Source: Actinomadura oligospora ATCC 43269 | Lineage (GTDB): Bacteria; Actinomycetota; Actinomycetes; Streptosporangiales; Streptosporangiaceae | Direction: 5' to 3' | Length of the DNA: 64,000 nucleotides | Assembly (NCBI RefSeq): GCF_000518265.1 | Contig: NZ_JADG01000016.1 | Span: 214,733-278,732, forward strand | Part shown: positions 60,152 through 64,000 of the stretch, in pieces | How the letters are laid out: the number at the start of each line of letters is the position of its first letter | Numbering within the stretch: position 1 is the stretch's first letter | Program-made: the position numbers and the translations under genes | The notes under the pieces: generated by a model | Told to the model about the DNA's origin: nothing | The model's input: only the letters and a program-made list of their open reading frames with translations | The model's database searches: none

Positions 60152-60574
60152 ATGTCCGCAACCACCGCGCCCGCTCTGAACGGCCAGGTCATCGGCCGCG
60201 CCCACTACGCCACCCGCGCCGTCCTGGAACGTCGGCTGGAGGGGCTCGGGCTGACGTTCCAGCAGGGCCTCGTGCTGAACGCCCTCGCCGCCGGCGACAA
60301 GGACCGTGACCAGGTGATCGACCTGCTGGCCTCGTCCCTGAAGATCGCCCGGACGGATGCCGAGGCCGTGGTCGACTCCGTTTTGGAGGCGGGCCTCGTC
60401 GACCCGTCCGGCGGCGCGCTCACCGAGGCCGGACGGTCGGTCCAGGCCGAGATCGGAGCCGAGACGGTGAAGATCGTCAGCCGCCTCTACGCCGGCCTTC
60501 CGGCGGACGAACTCGCCGTGGCCGCACGCGTCCTCACGACCCTGACCGAGCGCGCCAACGCCGAGCTCGCCTGA
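60152..60574 (+). CDS. MarR-like winged-helix protein
   Basis: A 140-aa protein: helical, with LTFQQGLVLNALAAGDKDRDQVIDLLASSLKIARTDAEAVVDSVLEAGLVD and a wing-like GGALTEAGRSVQAEIG as in MarR regulators; the DNA-contact residues are less basic than usual, so binding is not certain. ATG 60152 has GTGAGGAG seven bases upstream. Divergent from TetR at 60066. Confidence 0.72.
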   Translation: MSATTAPALNGQVIGRAHYATRAVLERRLEGLGLTFQQGLVLNALAAGDKDRDQVIDLLASSLKIARTDAEAVVDSVLEAGLVDPSGGALTEAGRSVQAEIGAETVKIVSRLYAGLPADELAVAARVLTTLTERANAELA

Positions 60575-60589
60575 TCGGGGAGCCTCGTG

Positions 60590-61123
60590 TCAGTGGCCCG
60601 CGACGATCTTGACGGCGACGACGACCGCGCCGATCAGGAGGTCGAGGACGCCCGCGACCAGCGCGGCGAGCGGACGGCCGCCCATGCGGCGGCCACTGAC
60701 ATAACCCCAGACGAACAGGGACAGGACGTCCAGGCCGACGGCGGTCAGCAGGGCCGTCCGAAGCGTCATCAGGCCGAGGGCGGAGACGCCGATCAGCAGC
60801 AGCGGGCTCACCGCCGACAGCAGGAGGGGGCTGGTGATGTAGAGCGAGCGCAGCATCCCGTGCCGGTCGGGACGGACGCCGTGGACGGTCATGTGCGCCT
60901 GGCCGTCCGAGACGAGCGTGGCCAGCCAGAGTCCGGCGGCGGTGCCGATCACCGACAGCGCCGCTCCGCCGGGGCCGACGTGGCCGCCGAGGGCGAGCCC
61001 GGCGGCGACCGCGATCATGGTGATGGTCGCGTAGATGCGCTCCTTGAGGCGCTCGGTCGCGATCTCGACGCGCAGTTCCGCGTCGACGCCCGGTCGGTTC
61101 GGCTGCGGTCGCGGCTCGTCCAC
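60590..61123 (-). CDS. Small polytopic membrane protein
   Basis: A 177-aa protein with five hydrophobic segments (about 32-52, 56-72, 90-110, 115-140, 150-175), in the VIT1/CCC1-like size range but without its metal-binding residues. I do not recognise it. The acidic N-terminus (MDEPRPQPNRPGVDAELRVEIATERLKER) is probably cytosolic. Converges on the MarR-like gene. Confidence 0.7.
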   Translation of the reverse strand: MDEPRPQPNRPGVDAELRVEIATERLKERIYATITMIAVAAGLALGGHVGPGGAALSVIGTAAGLWLATLVSDGQAHMTVHGVRPDRHGMLRSLYITSPLLLSAVSPLLLIGVSALGLMTLRTALLTAVGLDVLSLFVWGYVSGRRMGGRPLAALVAGVLDLLIGAVVVAVKIVAGH

Positions 61124-61187
61124 CCGGCGATCGTGGCACGTATCGGCCGCTGACCTGCTGAGACACGCAGTCGGCGCCTGGGGCCGA

Positions 61188-61703
61188 TCAGGTGGAGAAG
61201 GTGGCCATGCCGACCCGCCAGGCGGGGTCGAGGTCGGCGTCCGGCGGGAAGCGTCCGTCCAGTTCCAGGATGACCATGCCGTGCGCGAACGCCCAGACCG
61301 CGCGGGCGCGATGCTCGTCCGGGACGGCCTTGACCAGCGGAAGCGCGGCGCGCGCCTCCAGGCCGTCCGGGAGGAGATGGCGGGGGAGCGGGCCCGCGGT
61401 CATCAGCCGGTACAGATGCGGATGGGCCAGCGCGTACTCGCGATAGGCCGCGCCGAGGGCGACGAGCGGCTGTCCCGGCTCGGCGGCCACGGCGGCCTCC
61501 TGCGCATCGGCCATCTCCGCGAGGCCCTGCGCGATCAGCTCGGCCTCGACGGCCTGCTTGTCGGGGAAGTGCTTGTACAGCGAGGGCGCGCGGATGCCCA
61601 GTCTGTCGGCGATGCGGCGCATGGTCAGGGCGTCCGCGCCCTCGGTCTCCAGCAGTTCACGGGCGGCGTCGACGATCTGCCGCGAGCGGGGACGGTCAGC
61701 CAC
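61188..61703 (-). CDS. TetR family regulator of the DUF4260 operon
   Basis: A 171-aa regulator: helix-turn-helix at about 8-55 (IVDAARELLETEGADALTMRRIADRLGIRAPSLYKHFPDKQAVE) and a WHG-type C-terminal domain (AYREYALAHPHLYRLM). Its ATG overlaps the DUF4260 gene by eight bases, so they are one operon with the regulator second. The double palindrome upstream of the operon is its likely operator, giving autoregulation. Confidence 0.92.
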   Translation of the reverse strand: MADRPRSRQIVDAARELLETEGADALTMRRIADRLGIRAPSLYKHFPDKQAVEAELIAQGLAEMADAQEAAVAAEPGQPLVALGAAYREYALAHPHLYRLMTAGPLPRHLLPDGLEARAALPLVKAVPDEHRARAVWAFAHGMVILELDGRFPPDADLDPAWRVGMATFST

Positions 61704-62118
61704 GGCGCGATCCGTCCGCGGCGCGAAGCCCGTAGCCGAACGTCCGGTCCAGGGCGATGTGGCCGAGCCAGCCGAGCAGTCCGGCGAAGACGGCGGGGGG
61801 CGCCAGCGGCGAGAAGGGGAAGGCGACGGCCAGCGCGAGCGGGATCGCCGACCGGTGCGCGGCGTTGTAGAAGGGGACGGCGCGGGGGCCGAGCTTGCCC
61901 TGCCCGCCGTTCCTGGAGTCGATGACCATCATGAAGTCCGGCGCGACGAAGAAGGCGACGGCCATGACCAGGGCCAGCACGCCGTGGTTCCAGACCTCCA
62001 GCCCGGCGAACGCGGCGTAGAAGGCCCAGAGCGCGGCCCACCCGGCGCGAGCCGTCCACCAGAGGAGGGACCGTCCCTGCGTGGCGGCTCCACCCATCAC
62101 TGCACTGTGCTGAACCAT
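61696..62118 (-). CDS. DUF4260 membrane protein
   Basis: A 140-aa membrane protein with four hydrophobic segments and the DUF4260 motif VLALVMAVAFFVAPDFMMV ... GPRAVPFYNAAHRSAIPL ... LGWLGHIALDRTFGYGL. Function unknown; family members commonly sit with TetR regulators, as here. First gene of the operon, directly after the double GCTAACGGCGTTAGC operator. Confidence 0.88.
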   Translation of the reverse strand: MVQHSAVMGGAATQGRSLLWWTARAGWAALWAFYAAFAGLEVWNHGVLALVMAVAFFVAPDFMMVIDSRNGGQGKLGPRAVPFYNAAHRSAIPLALAVAFPFSPLAPPAVFAGLLGWLGHIALDRTFGYGLRAADGSRRG

Positions 62119-62131
62119 CGTGGCCTCCTTG

Positions 62132-62172
62132 GCTAACGGCGTTAGCTAGACAGTAAGGCTAACGGCGTTAGC
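62132..62172. promoter_or_regulatory. Double TetR operator GCTAACGGCGTTAGC
   Basis: Two identical 15-base palindromes (62132-62146 and 62158-62172), centres 26 bases apart, fill the gap upstream of the DUF4260/TetR operon. Perfect repetition and spacing suit two TetR dimers. Confidence 0.85.
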
Positions 62173-62174
62173 CG

Positions 62175-62600
62175 TCAAGAGAGGAGCACCTTTGCGATCC
62201 GGCGAGCGGCCTCCCCGGGCGTCCCGACCGGGCTGATGGCCTCGCCCCACGACCACAGGTACGAGCGGACGCCGTTGCCGTACCCGACCGACACGTCCTC
62301 GCAGAAACGCCCCCCGACCTGCGGATTGTTGACGTGGAGCCGCACGTCACCGTCCGCCGCCCGCTTGATCAGGACGTCCAGTCCAGGCCCCACGTCCTCC
62401 AGGGCCCGCCCAAGCGCGTCAAGATCCCGCTCGTCGTCGGACGCCGCGTCCAACTCCGCGAGGTTCTGCTCCGCGTATGAACTGATCACCCTGATCGTCG
62501 ACGAGAGGAAGCCATGTCGTCGCATGGCCTCCTCATAAGCCGCCCGAACGATCTCCGTAGCCCGATGCAGCACGACCCGCTCCACCTGAGGCACATCCAT
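62175..62600 (-). CDS. Uncharacterised helical protein coupled to orphan family copy 2
   Basis: A 141-aa protein: helical N-terminus (VERVVLHRATEIVRAAYEEAMRRHG) and a region ISSYAEQNLAELDAASDDERDLDALGRALEDVG; VRLHVNNPQVGGRF and GNGVRSYLWSWGE later. No family recognised. Its ATG overlaps the stop of the preceding gene by one base (TGATG). Stops two bases after the second TetR operator, so the transcripts are close. Confidence 0.75.
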   Translation of the reverse strand: MDVPQVERVVLHRATEIVRAAYEEAMRRHGFLSSTIRVISSYAEQNLAELDAASDDERDLDALGRALEDVGPGLDVLIKRAADGDVRLHVNNPQVGGRFCEDVSVGYGNGVRSYLWSWGEAISPVGTPGEAARRIAKVLLS

Positions 62601-62947
62601 CAGAACGCCACCGCCCGTCCACCCTGCACGTGCAGCATCCGCGCGATGCTTTCGGCCGCCCCCACGGCGTCCACGACGGGCCCGAGCGCGACCCCGCTGG
62701 CGACCCAGACGAACCGCCACCCCACCGCCCGGTCGAAGTCACACCCGACGTCCGCGCAATGCGCCACATGAATCGAGTTGAACACGAACAGAACCGGACA
62801 CCCCGACCGAAGAACAACGGTCGACCGAAGCCCCGGCCACCCCTCCTTGATCACCTGATGCAACACCTCCAGGAACGCCACCCGCTGATTGGACGGCAGG
62901 TGATCCCCTTTCGGGTAAGCCGTGACCCGTGCTTTCTCGTGATCCAC
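62600..62947 (-). CDS. Orphan protein family, copy 2 (paralogue at 42558)
   Basis: A 115-aa relative of the protein at 42558: LPSNQRVAFLEVLHQVIKE, PGLRS, GCPVLFVFNS, AHCADVGCDFD and GWRFVW align block by block. The function is unknown. GTG 62947 after GGAGG fits; upstream in-frame text is unrelated. Divergent from the XRE regulator at 63071, with which it forms the core of this second locus. Confidence 0.8.
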   Translation of the reverse strand: MDHEKARVTAYPKGDHLPSNQRVAFLEVLHQVIKEGWPGLRSTVVLRSGCPVLFVFNSIHVAHCADVGCDFDRAVGWRFVWVASGVALGPVVDAVGAAESIARMLHVQGGRAVAF

Positions 62948-63070
62948 GTCGAGTGCCTCCGAACTTCTGGGTGGACTTTTCGATTTCCGCCACCAAGCGT
63001 GTGCGCACGGACGTACTTTGTGCATTGTTCGGCGTGACCTTGGAACATCTCGGAAGACGGGAGCCCTGCC

Positions 63071-63895
63071 ATGCCGCGGAAGCGTACCCCCAACGAACTG
63101 CCGCAGCCGAGAACCAACATGTGGGACCTCATCGCCTGGTACCTGCGGATTCTCCGCTCCGAGCGCGGTCTCTCGGGCACTCAGCTCGGCCAGGTCATCG
63201 GTGCCAGCACCACCGAGGTGTCCCGTATCGAAACCGGCCAGGCACGCCTGGACGGAAAACGCGCCGAGCTCGCGGACCGGAAATGGAAGACAGGTGGCAT
63301 TCTTGGGCATCTGGTGTGGTATGCCAGCCTCGGTCATGATCCCGAATGGTTCGACCAGTACAAGGAACTGGAGCGCCGTGCCGCCTTCATCAAGATCTTC
63401 CAGTCCCAAGTGATCCCAGGTCTCCTGCAGACCGAGGATTACGCTCGATCGCTGGCGCAGGCAAGCGTGGACCCTGATTGGGTGGCCATCCTCGATGAGC
63501 GTATGGAGCGGCAGGAGATTCTCGGGCAGCAGCCGTGCCCGTTCCTCAGCGTGGTGCTCTCACAGAATGCCCTGGAGTGGCCCGTGGGCAGCCCCGAGAT
63601 CATGAAGGAGCAGTTCGTGGCGTTGCTTGAGGCGTCGGAGCGGTTCAGCATCCGTGTCGTTCCACGCAACTGGGAGACCGCGGCCTATCCGGGGCTTGAT
63701 GGCAGCTTCACTCTGCTTTCCGGTGACGACTACGGAGAGGTCGCCTACACCGAATCCCCCGAGGGCGGCAGGTTGGTCTCGTCGCCTACGGATGTTCGGA
63801 AGTTCGCCGTAAGGTTCGACAGGGTGAGCGCAAGAGCGCTCCCCGAGGGTCTCTCGCGAGACCTGATCCGTCGGCTGATGGAGGCGTTCAGTTGA
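63071..63895 (+). CDS. XRE/DUF5753 regulator paired with DUF397
   Basis: A 274-aa regulator: helix-turn-helix about 20-75 (LRILRSERGLSGTQLGQVIGASTTEVSRIETGQARLDGKRAE) and DUF5753 (about 95-272) with SQVIPGLLQTEDYARSLAQ and SVVLSQNALEW. The stop overlaps the TTG of the next gene by four bases (TTGA). WhiJ/Aba-type system. Divergent from orphan family copy 2. Confidence 0.92.
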   Translation: MPRKRTPNELPQPRTNMWDLIAWYLRILRSERGLSGTQLGQVIGASTTEVSRIETGQARLDGKRAELADRKWKTGGILGHLVWYASLGHDPEWFDQYKELERRAAFIKIFQSQVIPGLLQTEDYARSLAQASVDPDWVAILDERMERQEILGQQPCPFLSVVLSQNALEWPVGSPEIMKEQFVALLEASERFSIRVVPRNWETAAYPGLDGSFTLLSGDDYGEVAYTESPEGGRLVSSPTDVRKFAVRFDRVSARALPEGLSRDLIRRLMEAFS

Positions 63896-64000
63896 GCACC
63901 ACTCCCGTTTGGCGTAAGTCCAGCCACAGCGGCACCCAGCAGGGCGACTGTGTGGAGGTCGCTCACCTGGAGCACCGGGTCGGCGTCCGCGACAGCAAGG
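63892..64000 (+). CDS. DUF397 protein, cut by the window end
   Basis: The first 36 codons of a DUF397 protein: VWRKSSHSG, GDCVEVAHLEHRVGVRDSK match the family core. A TTG start overlaps the XRE stop by four bases. The rest lies beyond the window. Confidence 0.85.
   Translation, partial: MSTTPVWRKSSHSGTQQGDCVEVAHLEHRVGVRDSK

Overview
The window looks like chromosomal DNA of a high-GC actinomycete. The codons are strongly GC-biased at the third position, GTG and TTG starts are frequent, and mycothiol S-conjugate amidase (mca) is present. So are several XRE/DUF5753 plus DUF397 regulator pairs of the kind common in Streptomyces, Actinomadura and relatives. Actinomadura or another Thermomonosporaceae member is my best guess, but the genus is inference. 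I see no rRNA, complete tRNA, CRISPR array, transposase or phage gene.

Layout. 0-5.6 kb: FIST sensor and ROK kinase (translationally coupled), threonine dehydratase, and a DrrAB-type ABC exporter. 5.7-12 kb: four tandem compact M1 metallopeptidases, all exported (two probable lipoproteins). 12-13.5 kb: two membrane proteins with Pro/Gln/Gly-rich N-terminal tails (RDD and DUF4190-like). 13.8-19.5 kb: hppD divergent from an Lrp/AsnC regulator, a two-component system, an anti-sigma-like ATPase and an XRE/TPR regulator. 19.6-37 kb: a conserved actinobacterial core whose backbone (greA, DUF4307, mca, small membrane protein, DUF255 protein, cis-prenyl transferase, PhoH2) follows the order I recall for M. 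tuberculosis Rv1080c to Rv1095. Interleaved are LtrA, an F420/FMN oxidase, RNase Z, GH16, a disulfide-type flavoprotein, a C40 peptidase, TetR/MFS and two uncharacterised genes. 37-40.5 kb: three paralogous secreted lytic-transglycosylase-like proteins with long structured leaders; the first is preceded by a CRP-type palindrome.

40.6-46.4 kb is an accessory island of WhiJ/Aba-type regulatory genes (two XRE/DUF5753 proteins, DUF397, DUF6879, an isoaspartate-methyltransferase-like enzyme, an anti-sigma-like ATPase and small orphan proteins). It is framed by two 85-bp repeats in inverted orientation. A second such locus lies at the right edge (62.2-64 kb) and carries a paralogue of one of the orphan proteins.

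46.5-62.1 kb: SDR, class II fumarase, Ser/Thr kinase and class I fumarase, then a DMT transporter divergent from a MocR regulator, an MFS transporter, DUF1707 and SMI1/KNR4 proteins, two TetR regulators (one with a clear double operator), a MarR-like protein and small membrane proteins. Four degenerate tandem arrays with unrelated units (26, 15, 17 and 30 bp) sit at gene borders; in two of them the stop codon of the neighbouring gene lies inside a repeat unit.
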